Source: Paenibacillus luteus
Lineage (GTDB): Bacteria > Bacillota > Bacilli > Paenibacillales > Paenibacillaceae
NCBI RefSeq assembly: GCF_006542765.1
Contig: NZ_SKCD01000008.1
Span: forward strand, 62,001 to 126,000
Direction of reading: 5' to 3'
Length of the DNA: 64,000 nt
Position numbers and translations under genes: made by a program. Below are positions 27,385 through 37,608 of this stretch, in pieces; within the stretch, counting starts at the first letter, position 1; each line of letters starts with the position of its first letter. The notes under the pieces were generated by a model. The model was given only the letters and a program-made list of their open reading frames with translations. It had not been told where the DNA came from and did not search any database.

Positions 27385-28833
27385 TTAATAAGCTCGTGCA
27401 AATACAACTGTATGCTTGGCAGAATCGCCGCATACAAGGCAAGTTTCCTTATGAACAGTTGGCTCAAACGGAATATTCCGGCTCGTAGCCCCAGTTTCTT
27501 CTTTGACCTGCTTCTCGCAAGCCGCCGATCCGCACCAGCCGGCTTCAACGAAACCGCGCTGTTCTTCTAGGAAGCTTTTCATTTCATCTAGTGTGTCTAC
27601 GGAGCGCGAATTATCCTGACGGAATTGCTTTGCACGATTGAACATCTCATGATGTGTTTCTTCCAGCATCGCTTCTACTTCAGCGACAAGATTCGACTGC
27701 TGCACGACCCGTTTCTCGCCAGTGATTCTTGAAACCAGAACAACTTGTCCATTTTCCATATCACGTGGTCCAAGCTCAAGGCGAAGCGGAACGCCGCGCA
27801 TCTCGTATTCATTGAATTTCCAACCTGGACTAACGTCAGCACGGTCATCGACGCGTACTCGTACGCCCGCTTTCTTAAGCTCGGCATGCAGCTCATCTAC
27901 TCGGCCAACTACTTGCTCACGCATTTTCGCAGGACCGATTGGAATCATAATCACTTGCGTTGGCGCTACTTTTGGAGGCAGTGCCAATCCCCTGTCATCG
28001 CCATGTACCATTATAAGTGCACCAATCAGTCTCGTGCTCACCCCCCATGAGGTCGTATGAGCGAACTGAAGCGTGTTCTCACGGTCTAGAAACTTAATAT
28101 CGAAAGCGACAGCAAACTTCGTACCAAGGTAATGGGATGTGCCTGCTTGGACAGCCTTGCCGTCCTTCATCATCGCTTCAATCGAATACGTATCTACTGC
28201 GCCTGCAAAACGTTCAGAAGGTGTTTTCTCGCCTTTAATAACCGGGATCGCGAGAAATTCTTCTACGAATTGGGTATACACATCAAGCATTTGCATCGTC
28301 TCTTGGCGTGCTTCTACTTCCGTCTCGTGGGCGGTGTGCCCTTCCTGCCACAAAAATTCACTTGTGCGCAAGAACGGCATAGTGCGCTTCTCCCAACGAA
28401 CCACATTGGCCCATTGGTTAATGAGCAATGGGAGATCACGATACGATTGAATCCATTTGGAATACATATGGCCGAACATCGTCTCCGATGTCGGACGGAT
28501 GGCAAGCCGCTCCTCCAGCTTCTCGCCAGCCGCTTCCGTTACCCACGGAAGCTCGGGATTAAAGCCCTCGACATGCTCTTTTTCCTTCTGAAAGAAACTC
28601 TCCGGTATAAACAGCGGGAAATATGCATTGCGATGTCCCGTTTCTTTAAAGCGACGATCAAGATCGCGCTGAATATTTTCCCATAGCTCATAGCCCTCGG
28701 GACGGAATACAATACAGCCCCGTACAGGTGAATAATCCATGAGCTCTGCTTTTTTGATGACATCGATATACCATCTGGAGAAATCTTCGCTTTGAGGCGT
28801 AATTTCAGTAACGAACTGTTTATCTTTAGACAT
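27385..28833 (-). CDS. proS: Prolyl-tRNA synthetase, archaeal/eukaryal type
   Basis: Charges tRNA-Pro. This is the short form of 482 residues without the editing insertion of the ~565-residue bacterial enzyme. Features include the N-terminal MSKDKQFVTEITPQSEDFSRWY, class II motif 2 near RWEKRTMPFLRTSEFLWQEGHTAH, the anticodon-binding domain after residue 280, a C-terminal Cys-rich zinc-like region (CGSAACE ... CLVCG) and the terminal Tyr typical of this class. It occupies the usual proS slot between rseP and polC. Confidence 0.96.
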   Translation of the reverse strand: MSKDKQFVTEITPQSEDFSRWYIDVIKKAELMDYSPVRGCIVFRPEGYELWENIQRDLDRRFKETGHRNAYFPLFIPESFFQKEKEHVEGFNPELPWVTEAAGEKLEERLAIRPTSETMFGHMYSKWIQSYRDLPLLINQWANVVRWEKRTMPFLRTSEFLWQEGHTAHETEVEARQETMQMLDVYTQFVEEFLAIPVIKGEKTPSERFAGAVDTYSIEAMMKDGKAVQAGTSHYLGTKFAVAFDIKFLDRENTLQFAHTTSWGVSTRLIGALIMVHGDDRGLALPPKVAPTQVIMIPIGPAKMREQVVGRVDELHAELKKAGVRVRVDDRADVSPGWKFNEYEMRGVPLRLELGPRDMENGQVVLVSRITGEKRVVQQSNLVAEVEAMLEETHHEMFNRAKQFRQDNSRSVDTLDEMKSFLEEQRGFVEAGWCGSAACEKQVKEETGATSRNIPFEPTVHKETCLVCGDSAKHTVVFARAY

Positions 28834-28843
28834 AAGCGACTAA

Positions 28844-30118
28844 TTACTCCCCTCTTACCAATCGTAAAATATCGTTATAGGTTACGACAAGCATTAATAC
28901 CATGATGAGGGCAAAACCCACAAAGTGCACCATGCTTTCGCGATTTGGATCAATGGGACGGCGGCGGACCGCTTCGATCCCTAGGAAAATAAGGCGGCTG
29001 CCATCGAGTGCCGGAATAGGAAGCAAGTTGAATATCCCTAAGTACAAGCTGAGCAATGCCGTCCATGATGTCAATTGAACAATGCCTTGCTGTGCAATTT
29101 GGCTAGTGAATTGCATAGTTCGGACAGGTCCACCTAGATCATCAAGCTTAAACTCACCAAAAATCAGCTTTTTAAAGCCATCAAAAATACTGACCGTCAT
29201 ATTTTTCATCAGCTTGCCGGCTCCTGTAAAGGTTTCAACAAAAGTAGCCGGTCGAGTAGGCAGCGCTGCGCTAATCCCTACCTTGCCAACACCTTCTTCG
29301 TTAGCCTCAGGGGTGATTACAATCTGCTGAGCCTTACCGTCACGAATGATGTCCATACGGACAGGTACATTCGCAGATTTTCCGATAATGTCTATCATTT
29401 TGTCGTAGTCTATTCCAATTTTCACACCGTTGACTGCGTCTACAACGTCGCCTTCTTTGAGATCCACCTTTGATGCTGGCATGCCTTCTTGAATATGTCC
29501 GACAAGAAGCTTATCCGGCGAATCAACAGTCATGCCTACCATTTGAATATACGTTGCGGAAAGCACAAATGCGAGCACGAAGTTCATCAAAGGTCCTGCA
29601 AAAATAGCAAGTGCACGCTGACCTACCGTCTTGCTGCCAAATTGGCGATCCAGTGGCGCGATTTGTGTTTCCTTGCCTTTGGAAATCATTAGAGCTGCCT
29701 CATGTACAGAGAAGCTTTCGTTCTCTCCTTCAACGTCCAAAGTGACGGACAGCTTGTTTTCCAAATCAATCGAAACGATCTCGCCGCGTATGACGCCGCT
29801 CCGCTCGTCAAGACGATCAAGGTAGAGCCTTGTCACCTTATCATCTTTGAGGCGGATGGCAATCGTTTGACCTGGCTGGACATCGACGATTTCCGGATCC
29901 TCTCCCGCCATGCGGACAAATCCGCCTGCCGGCACCAACCTTAGTGTATATCTTGTCTCTCCGCGCTTGACAGAGATGAGCTTCGGCCCGAAACCAATAG
30001 CAAATTCCCGAACCAGTATACCCGCACGTTTTGCGAAAAAGTAATGACCCCATTCATGGATCGTTACGATCACGAAAAAGACGAGTACAGTCAAAAAGAC
30101 GACTTGAATCATGTGCAT
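28844..30118 (-). CDS. rseP: Site-2 metalloprotease RseP/RasP
   Basis: Intramembrane zinc protease that cleaves anti-sigma factors such as RsiW and remnant signal peptides. HEWGH lies in the first membrane segment (about residues 21-25), a PDZ domain occupies roughly 200-285, and the second active-site motif is NLLPIPALDGSRL. The 424 residues with four membrane segments match the family. CAGGAGG precedes the ATG. Confidence 0.96.
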   Translation of the reverse strand: MHMIQVVFLTVLVFFVIVTIHEWGHYFFAKRAGILVREFAIGFGPKLISVKRGETRYTLRLVPAGGFVRMAGEDPEIVDVQPGQTIAIRLKDDKVTRLYLDRLDERSGVIRGEIVSIDLENKLSVTLDVEGENESFSVHEAALMISKGKETQIAPLDRQFGSKTVGQRALAIFAGPLMNFVLAFVLSATYIQMVGMTVDSPDKLLVGHIQEGMPASKVDLKEGDVVDAVNGVKIGIDYDKMIDIIGKSANVPVRMDIIRDGKAQQIVITPEANEEGVGKVGISAALPTRPATFVETFTGAGKLMKNMTVSIFDGFKKLIFGEFKLDDLGGPVRTMQFTSQIAQQGIVQLTSWTALLSLYLGIFNLLPIPALDGSRLIFLGIEAVRRRPIDPNRESMVHFVGFALIMVLMLVVTYNDILRLVRGE

Positions 30119-30206
30119 TAAGCTGAAGCCTCCTGTTCGTTACGGCCTGTACATAGATTATCATTATTCTCCCGTCCGATACAAGAGAACCGGTATTTGA
30201 CCGATT

Positions 30207-31346
30207 TTATACGGATTCTGCCAGCATGCGAGCCCAAGCGTCCACTTCTTCAATCGTCTGCAAGTCATTGATATCCGTTACCTCATGTCGTTCGATTACT
30301 GTCTCCAGTATCCGCTCGATATCAAGAAATGTAATCTCACCTTTCAAAAACCGCGCCACCGCAACCTCATTGGCTGCATTAAACACTGCTGGCGCAGACT
30401 GCCCCAGACGACCGCATTCAAAAGCTAGCCTTAAACAAGGATACCTTGTAAAGTCCATCTCACGGAAATGAAGCTTGCCGATTTGGGCGAGGTTAAGCCT
30501 ATGGGTAGGTGTTACATTTCGCTCCGGGTAAGATAAAGCATACTGGATAGGCACACGCATATCCGGAAGACCCAGCTGCGCAATGACGCTATGATCGGTA
30601 AATTCTACATAAGAATGAATAATGCTCTCCGGATGAATAATGACATTTATTTGGTCGTATGTAACATCGAATAACCATCTTGCTTCAATTACTTCAAGCC
30701 CTTTATTTACCATCGTCGCTGAGTCTATGGTGATTTTCGCACCCATGGACCAGTTTGGATGATTGAGCGCTTCATCAACGGTTACGCCCGCAAGCTGATC
30801 CCTTGTACGGTCACGGAATGATCCACCCGATGCCGTTAGCGTAATTTGCTTAATGGCTTGCCTGTTTTCCCCGTTTAGACATTGGAAGATTGCTGAATGC
30901 TCGCTATCGATTGGCAAAATGGATACGCCAAGATGACGTGCTCGTTCCATTACGATGTGTCCTGCAGTAACAAGGGTTTCCTTATTAGCTAATCCTATCG
31001 TTTTGCCCGCATTTATCGCAGCAAGTGTAGCAGGCAAGCCCCTGCTGCCCACAATGGCCGTCACAACGACGTCTGCGTCCGTACCAGCTGCCACTTCGAT
31101 CAAACCTTCTTCCCCGTGCACCACCCTTGTTCCAGTCGGCAAATGGGGACGTACGGCTTCAGCGTCAGACTTTGATGCCATGCTTACTAGCGCTGGCTTG
31201 AATCGCTTCGCTTGTTCGATCAGCAAATCTGTATTCGTACCTGCAGATAGCCCTACCACTTTATAGCGCTCGGGATCATGCGCCACAATATCTAGCGTCT
31301 GGGTGCCGATCGAACCTGTCGAACCTAGAATACTAATTTTTTTCAT
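30207..31346 (-). CDS. dxr: 1-deoxy-D-xylulose 5-phosphate reductoisomerase
   Basis: NADPH-dependent second step of the MEP isoprenoid pathway, feeding uppS downstream in metabolism. GSTGSIGTQTLDIV is the nucleotide loop at the N-terminus; DSEHSAIFQCL and NHPNWSMGAKITIDSATMVNKG form the active site. The 379 residues are typical. GGAGG precedes the ATG. Confidence 0.98.
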   Translation of the reverse strand: MKKISILGSTGSIGTQTLDIVAHDPERYKVVGLSAGTNTDLLIEQAKRFKPALVSMASKSDAEAVRPHLPTGTRVVHGEEGLIEVAAGTDADVVVTAIVGSRGLPATLAAINAGKTIGLANKETLVTAGHIVMERARHLGVSILPIDSEHSAIFQCLNGENRQAIKQITLTASGGSFRDRTRDQLAGVTVDEALNHPNWSMGAKITIDSATMVNKGLEVIEARWLFDVTYDQINVIIHPESIIHSYVEFTDHSVIAQLGLPDMRVPIQYALSYPERNVTPTHRLNLAQIGKLHFREMDFTRYPCLRLAFECGRLGQSAPAVFNAANEVAVARFLKGEITFLDIERILETVIERHEVTDINDLQTIEEVDAWARMLAESV

Positions 31347-31364
31347 GCGAAAAATCCTCCTGAC

Positions 31365-32159
31365 TTATACGGGCAGCAGCTCGGTTAGCACTAATAGCGG
31401 AAACACGATGAGCCAGCTGTCGCAACGGTCAAGCACGCCACCATGTCCTGGCAACAACGCGCCTGTATCCTTAATATTTCTCACGCGTTTATACGCGGAT
31501 TGAATGAGATCCCCAAATTGGCCTGCCACCGCAGCAACCAGACCGATCACTAGCGCTTTTGGAAGGGAAATGACTTCGGGTACGCTCAAAGCGAAAACAG
31601 CAGAGACAATTAAGGAAAATAAAACGCCTCCCAAGGCGCCTTCAACCGTCTTATTTGGACTAATCGAGGGCCAAAGCTTGGTTTTCCCAAAAGCTCGTCC
31701 CATGAAATAAGCACCAATATCCGATGCCCATATACATCCGAAAGCGATGAAGGTCCACAATAAGCCATGGTCCTCAATTTGACGAACTTCACGCATAGCC
31801 GCAAAGCCATAGCCTACATATAAAGCGCCTAGCAACATAAGTGCGGCGCCGTCGATTGTCGTTTTATTTTTTGTAACTACGGTTAATGCCAGCAACAAGA
31901 AAGCAAGCATCCAAACGATGGCCAGTACGGAAGGAATCACAATTCCCCACTCAGACCATGGAAGCACAAACAGTAGCACACCCGCATATCCAAGCAAAGC
32001 GGACGGATGCGACCATGCTACGCCATTCATGCGCACATATTCAGTAGTGCCGATCAACGCAAGCAGTATAAGCAGACCGGTATATAACCAGCCGCCTGCA
32101 ATAGTGAAACCGATGAAGCCTGCACCTGCTATTACTCCGGTAATTATTCTTTGTCTCAA
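31365..32159 (-). CDS. cdsA: Phosphatidate cytidylyltransferase
   Basis: Makes CDP-diacylglycerol from phosphatidate and CTP, at the membrane. About seven hydrophobic segments are visible, with the family signature SAYKRVRNIKDTGALLPGHGG followed by DRCDS, where most relatives have DRFDS or DRLDS. The 264 residues fit. The start is TTG with a modest GGAG upstream. Confidence 0.95.
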   Translation of the reverse strand: MRQRIITGVIAGAGFIGFTIAGGWLYTGLLILLALIGTTEYVRMNGVAWSHPSALLGYAGVLLFVLPWSEWGIVIPSVLAIVWMLAFLLLALTVVTKNKTTIDGAALMLLGALYVGYGFAAMREVRQIEDHGLLWTFIAFGCIWASDIGAYFMGRAFGKTKLWPSISPNKTVEGALGGVLFSLIVSAVFALSVPEVISLPKALVIGLVAAVAGQFGDLIQSAYKRVRNIKDTGALLPGHGGVLDRCDSWLIVFPLLVLTELLPV

Positions 32160-32186
32160 TGAAATGTCACACTCCGTTGCTTGAAG

Positions 32187-32951
32187 CTACAATCCACCAT
32201 ATCGACGTGCTCGACGCTGATATTCCAAAATCGCCTCATGGAAATGCGCTTCTGTAAATTCCGGCCAATACACATCCGTAAACCACAATTCACTGTATGC
32301 CAGCTGCCACATCATAAAATTGCTTAAGCGCAGCTCTCCACTTGTGCGAATCAATAAATCCGGATCAGGCAAGCCATGAGTAAGCAAACGGTCCGCCATC
32401 ACTTGATCATCAATATCATCAATAGCCAAGTGACCTTGTTGAACCTCAGCTGCGATGTTTTTAACTGCTTCCAGCATTTCCTTACGGCTTCCATAATTCA
32501 AAGCGAAATTCAATACAAGTCCAGTATTATTAGCGGTCTTGACGATTGCTTCTTCTACCGCGCTTAAAGTGAATGATGGCAAATCTTCTTTATGGCCCAT
32601 CATACGAACTTGAACATTATTCGCAATCAGCTCTTCCAGTTCGATTTCAAGAAATTGCTGCGGCAGCTTCATGAGGAAATCGACCTCAGCTTTTGGTCTT
32701 TTCCAGTTTTCTGTTGAAAACGCATATAAGGTCAAGTATTTGACGCCTAACCGATCAGCTGCCATGGTAATACGTTTGACCGCTTTCATGCCGGAATGAT
32801 GACCTGCCATTCGTGGCAATCCACGATCTTTAGCCCAGCGACCGTTCCCGTCCATTATAATCGCAACGTGCTCAGGCACATTATCTAAGGCCACAGAATC
32901 AGTCGGCTGTAAGGACGATTTGCCTAGTTTGGCCCAAAGTCGCTCGATCAT
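32187..32951 (-). CDS. uppS: Undecaprenyl diphosphate synthase
   Basis: Cis-prenyltransferase that makes the C55 lipid carrier for peptidoglycan and wall polymers. Signature IIMDGNGRWAKDRGLPRMAGHH and the C-terminal RTSGELRLSNFMMWQ are present. The frame opens at 32966, but GGGAGG 7 bases before the ATG at 32951 supports a 254-residue product. Confidence 0.97.
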   Translation of the reverse strand: MIERLWAKLGKSSLQPTDSVALDNVPEHVAIIMDGNGRWAKDRGLPRMAGHHSGMKAVKRITMAADRLGVKYLTLYAFSTENWKRPKAEVDFLMKLPQQFLEIELEELIANNVQVRMMGHKEDLPSFTLSAVEEAIVKTANNTGLVLNFALNYGSRKEMLEAVKNIAAEVQQGHLAIDDIDDQVMADRLLTHGLPDPDLLIRTSGELRLSNFMMWQLAYSELWFTDVYWPEFTEAHFHEAILEYQRRARRYGGL

Positions 32952-32970
32952 CTTACTTCCTCCCAACCGA

Positions 32971-33001
32971 AATCAAAACCAAACCCCACCTATCGGAGGG
33001 G
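32971..33001 (-). terminator. Weak intercistronic terminator between frr and uppS
   Basis: Stem CCCCTCC/GGTGGGG with one mismatch and a GATA loop (32984-33001), followed on the minus strand by TTTGGTTTTGATTT. It may trim or attenuate transcription between frr and uppS. Confidence 0.5.
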
Positions 33002-33012
33002 CCTAGAGATCA

Positions 33013-33566
33013 TTATACTTCCATAATTTCTTTTTCTTTGGCAACAAGCACTTTATCAACTTCTGCAATAAATTTATCTGTTGCCTTTTGAATATCTTCC
33101 TGATGCCCACGCGATTCATCTTCAGAAATCGTCGACTTCTCCAATTTCTTCACACCTTCATTAGCATCACGGCGAATATTGCGGATAGCAACCTTCGCTT
33201 CTTCACCAAATTTCTTCGATGTTTTCACAAGGTCTCCACGTCGTTCTTCCGTGAGTGGCGGGATTGAGATACGAATCGCAGTTCCATCATTAGACGGAGT
33301 CAAACCCAGATCCGATTTCATAATCGCTTTCTCAATGGCAGAAATCGAAGTTTTGTCCCAAGGTTGAATAAATAATGTACGTGAGTCTGGCGTATTGATA
33401 TTCGCTAATTGATTAACAGGCGTCATAGCCCCATAATATTCGACTTGAATGCGATCTAGCAAAGCTGGATTTGCTTTGCCAGCGCGAAGCGTCGACAAAT
33501 CACGTCTCAACGCAGAAATGGCTTTATCCATACGTTCTTCAGCATTTTTTTTGATTTCTTGTGGCA

Positions 33567-33567
<1 letters not shown>
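33013..33567 (-). CDS. frr: Ribosome recycling factor
   Basis: Splits post-termination ribosomes with EF-G. The 184 residues show the three-helix-bundle core with [30 protein letters not shown] content and [18 protein letters not shown]. The ATG overlaps the pyrH stop by one base (TAATG), so translation is coupled. Confidence 0.98.
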
Positions 33568-35050
<1,483 letters not shown>

Positions 35051-35111
35051 TATAAGCCCTCCTATGATTTGTACGCGAGCTTGTCGCCCCGTAATTAGTG
35101 ATTTACATTCG

Positions 35112-35154
35112 AAAAAAGGGCAGTGAGAGGTTTATCACCATCTGACCACCCTTT
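35112..35154 (-). terminator. Attenuator/terminator between rpsB and tsf
   Basis: Long imperfect stem closed by AAAGGG/CCCTTT, followed on the minus strand by TTTTTTCG. Such partial terminators set the S2:EF-Ts ratio in other bacteria; that role is inferred here. Confidence 0.7.
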
Positions 35155-35177
35155 GTTGACTAACTAAAGCCTTTAAA

Positions 35178-35876
35178 TTAAGCCGTTGTTTGTTCGCCTT
35201 GGTTAGCTTCAACGATTGCATCAGCCATTTTCGACGTCAACAACTTAACGGCACGAATTGCATCATCGTTACCAGGGATAACATAGTCGATTTCGTCCGG
35301 ATCACAGTTCGTGTCCACGATACCAACGATTGGAATTCCAAGTTTACGAGCTTCTGCAACAGCAATACGCTCTTTGCGTGGGTCAATGATGAACAACGCG
35401 CTTGGCAAACGTTTCATTCCTTTAATACCGCCAAGGAACTTTTCCAAACGGTCTTTTTCTTTGTTAAGAATGATAACTTCTTTCTTAGGTAGAACCTCGA
35501 AAGTGCCATCCTCAGCCCATTTTTCAAGTTGTTTCAAACGATCAATACGTTTTTGAATCGTTTGGAAGTTAGTCAAAGTTCCACCCAACCAACGTTGGTT
35601 GATATAGAAGTTGCCGCAACGTTCTGCTTCTTCTTTTACGGAATCTTGAGCTTGTTTTTTCGTACCTACGAACAGCATAGTGCCGCCGTCTGCAGCGATC
35701 GATTTAACAAAGTTGTACGCTTCGTCAACTTTCTTAACCGTTTTTTGCAAATCAATAATGTAAATCCCGTTTCTTTCTGTGAAGATATAACGATCCATCT
35801 TCGGGTTCCAACGACGAGTCTGATGACCGAAGTGTACCCCAGCTTCTAGTAGCTGTTTCATGGAAATAACCGCCAT
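35178..35876 (-). CDS. rpsB: 30S ribosomal protein S2
   Basis: Small-subunit protein bound near the neck, contacting the mRNA exit side. [20 protein letters not shown] at the start and [10 protein letters not shown] and [10 protein letters not shown] later are diagnostic. The open frame runs to 35996, but the ATG at 35876 with AGGAGGTG upstream gives 232 residues; the upstream codons belong to the structured leader. Confidence 0.98.
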   Translation of the reverse strand: MAVISMKQLLEAGVHFGHQTRRWNPKMDRYIFTERNGIYIIDLQKTVKKVDEAYNFVKSIAADGGTMLFVGTKKQAQDSVKEEAERCGNFYINQRWLGGTLTNFQTIQKRIDRLKQLEKWAEDGTFEVLPKKEVIILNKEKDRLEKFLGGIKGMKRLPSALFIIDPRKERIAVAEARKLGIPIVGIVDTNCDPDEIDYVIPGNDDAIRAVKLLTSKMADAIVEANQGEQTTA

Positions 35877-35930
35877 TTCTCCAACACCTCCTATAATGGT
35901 TTTTTTAGTGCTCCTCCGCCAGTCGCATCT

Positions 35931-35970
35931 TTCGTCAAAACTTCCGCCGGGCGGAAGCACCGTTTGACAA
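35931..35970 (-). ncRNA. Leader hairpin upstream of rpsB
   Basis: Inner perfect stem CTTCCGCC/GGCGGAAG (35941-35957) extended by an outer GTCAAA/TTTGAC pairing across a one-sided bulge, followed by TTTTGACGAAA on the minus strand. It lies between the predicted rpsB promoter and the S2 start. It could be an S2-responsive leader, an attenuator, or the end of fla/che read-through. Confidence 0.55.
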
Positions 35971-36004
35971 AATTGACCTGCGTGCGTTTTTAACACCGTG
36001 AATT

Positions 36005-36033
36005 AATATACCATAAATACATATCCCGTGCAA
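36005..36033 (-). promoter_or_regulatory. Predicted promoter of rpsB-tsf, extended -10
   Basis: Minus strand TTGCAC (36028-36033), 17-base spacer ending TGG, TATATT (36005-36010). It begins about 20 bases after the last fla/che gene, with no terminator in between. Confidence 0.75.
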
Positions 36034-36055
36034 CAATCGTTTCGTAAAAGATAGA

Positions 36056-36652
36056 TTAATTTGTCTTTCTATTTGAATTAATTAGATCAGCTTCTGCTTT
36101 TGTTAGAGGTTGTCCCGTAACTACAGTAATGGCTTCTTTTACTGTACTATTCTCATGAAACAAAAAATACCCAGCCCGAACTTGCTTTTTCGACTTTTTC
36201 ATTTGATTAATAAATCCGGCTTCGTCGGCAATAATGAAATTCGCAGCTAACAGCTCCGCAGTCTTACTCAAACTCGAGCCCGGCTCGATTCGGATCACAT
36301 GCTCAATTGCCTCAAGCTCAGCTGCTGGGGGTTCCACTGGAGCTTCAGTAACGTTTTCTGTTGGCGCTATTGCAGGAGCATCTGTAGAAGCATTATTCTC
36401 GGCAACAGGCTCATCCTTGATAGCATCAGGTGACGATGTTGGCTGAGGCTCTTCTTTAGTTTGTGTGGAATCTCGTTCTTCCTGGATCAACGCCTCGACC
36501 TCTGCTTGTGTATACAGCTTCTCATCTACACCTTGTCCCATAAGACCTAATCTTTCTCTGCTCTGTTCCCCTGAGAGCATTAATTGAAAAAGTAGTGCAC
36601 CTACAATAATCCCAGCTCCCAGTCCAATAAAAAACAAACGGTTCTTAAGCAT
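36056..36652 (-). CDS. Membrane-anchored protein with MltG-like (YceG) N-terminal domain only
   Basis: A 198-residue protein with one N-terminal membrane segment (about 7-25), an acidic Glu/Pro/Thr/Ala-rich linker (about 60-115) and a C-terminal domain of about 80 residues. In that domain VIRIEPGSSLSKTAELLAA, a FINQMKK stretch, VRAGYF and VKEAITVVTGQPL follow the pattern of the LysM-like subdomain in YceG/MltG lytic transglycosylases. The catalytic part is absent, so enzymatic activity is not expected. It overlaps the SwrB-like gene by 8 bases and is the last gene of the fla/che cluster. Function unknown. Confidence 0.72.
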   Translation of the reverse strand: MLKNRLFFIGLGAGIIVGALLFQLMLSGEQSRERLGLMGQGVDEKLYTQAEVEALIQEERDSTQTKEEPQPTSSPDAIKDEPVAENNASTDAPAIAPTENVTEAPVEPPAAELEAIEHVIRIEPGSSLSKTAELLAANFIIADEAGFINQMKKSKKQVRAGYFLFHENSTVKEAITVVTGQPLTKAEADLINSNRKTN

Positions 36653-37211
36653 GAGCAGCCACCTCTTGCTTGGCTAGCTGTATAATAAGCTGGACTTCAC
36701 CTTTGTTCATGCCAAGCTTTTTTGAAATCATTTCGATCGATTTTCCTTGCTCGTAGAGCAAAAAAAGATCAGGGTAACGTCTATGAATCGTTTCTTTCTT
36801 CGGTACTTCTTCTTGCAGCGGCTCTGCATATTTTGCAATGTCTGACTCTGGTGTGGAAATAAGAAAAGAGGGAGTCTCGGAATGCGGCATGGCCTGATTT
36901 GTCGAGGAGACAGAAATGGAGCGGGATTCTTGCAATTGTTCAGTTAGTCGTTCGCATTTCTTCTCCAGCTCCGATATCCGTTGTTCCTTGCGCTCAGAAT
37001 CGGATTTAGACTCTTGCTGCGCCATTCTAACGAGTGAAACGAGCTCCTCATTGTCCTTCTCCATGTTTTCCATAAACTGCTCCAGTGCCGTTTCCATGTT
37101 TTGCATCGACTGTGGGGGCACAACTGCTTCCTGTTTTTTCCGAGGAATGACAAAAGCGCCAACAATGACAACCGCGCCGAGTAATACAATATATTGCAAG
37201 TATGGCTGCAT
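36645..37211 (-). CDS. swrB: SwrB/YlxL-like membrane protein
   Basis: A 188-residue protein with one N-terminal membrane segment (about 5-22), a coiled-coil region (about 40-100) and a C-terminal helix-turn-helix-like segment with YPDLFLLYEQGKSIEMISKKLG. The layout and the position after sigD match B. subtilis SwrB (YlxL), which helps activate the flagellar export apparatus. Sequence identity to SwrB cannot be measured here, so the symbol rests on synteny and architecture. Confidence 0.65.
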   Translation of the reverse strand: MQPYLQYIVLLGAVVIVGAFVIPRKKQEAVVPPQSMQNMETALEQFMENMEKDNEELVSLVRMAQQESKSDSERKEQRISELEKKCERLTEQLQESRSISVSSTNQAMPHSETPSFLISTPESDIAKYAEPLQEEVPKKETIHRRYPDLFLLYEQGKSIEMISKKLGMNKGEVQLIIQLAKQEVAAHA

Positions 37212-37247
37212 CGTTCCTAACCTGCCTTCCTTGGATCGCCTTAAGCT

Positions 37248-37574
37248 TTACAGCTTAATATCTAATTTATGACCTTTAAACGGATGAGTAGGCTTAGGCT
37301 CCTGCTCACCATCTTCACTCTCTTGCTCTGAATGATTGCGTTTTGCTTGTTTATGACCTTTATCCTGCTGTCCTTCATGGTCACTTCGGATATGAAGCCC
37401 ATTTGACTGCTCGACAGCTGTATTTTTACCTCTTAAAAGCTCAGTTTGCTTGCTTGTTTGTTCCGCCAACTTATTCTGATCCGCTACAGGTTTATGAATA
37501 GCTTGTCCATGCATACCGCTAAATTCTTGCGTGCGCGGTACTGACATCTGCAAATCTATCGATTTGAATGTCAT
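37248..37574 (-). CDS. Small hydrophilic protein of the fla/che cluster, unknown function
   Basis: I do not recognise this 108-residue product. It is strongly hydrophilic and His/Gln/Lys/Glu-rich, with no membrane segment, and is probably largely disordered, ending HPFKGHKLDIKL. AAAGGGGTGAG upstream supports the ATG at 37574, one codon inside a possible GTG start. It sits between the DUF342 gene and the SwrB-like gene in the same direction with 31- and 34-base gaps, so it is very likely co-transcribed with the motility genes. Confidence 0.6.
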   Translation of the reverse strand: MTFKSIDLQMSVPRTQEFSGMHGQAIHKPVADQNKLAEQTSKQTELLRGKNTAVEQSNGLHIRSDHEGQQDKGHKQAKRNHSEQESEDGEQEPKPTHPFKGHKLDIKL

Positions 37575-37608
37575 CACAACTCACCCCTTTGGCCAATCAT
37601 CGTTTACG

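Noticed and set aside
30119..30206. Possible promoter TTGTAT-N16-GATAAT between dxr and rseP
   Set aside because: The -35 matches only 3 of 6 positions and spacing is short; too weak to list.
35884..35900. TATAATGGTTTTTTT on the plus strand near the rpsB start, resembling a -10 box
   Set aside because: It is the complement of the rpsB ribosome-site region (AAAACCATTATAGGAGG on the minus strand), and no plus-strand gene follows.
35877..35996. Extended S2 start with 40 extra residues
   Set aside because: The region is a structured leader; the canonical S2 N-terminus and a strong ribosome site mark the ATG at 35876.
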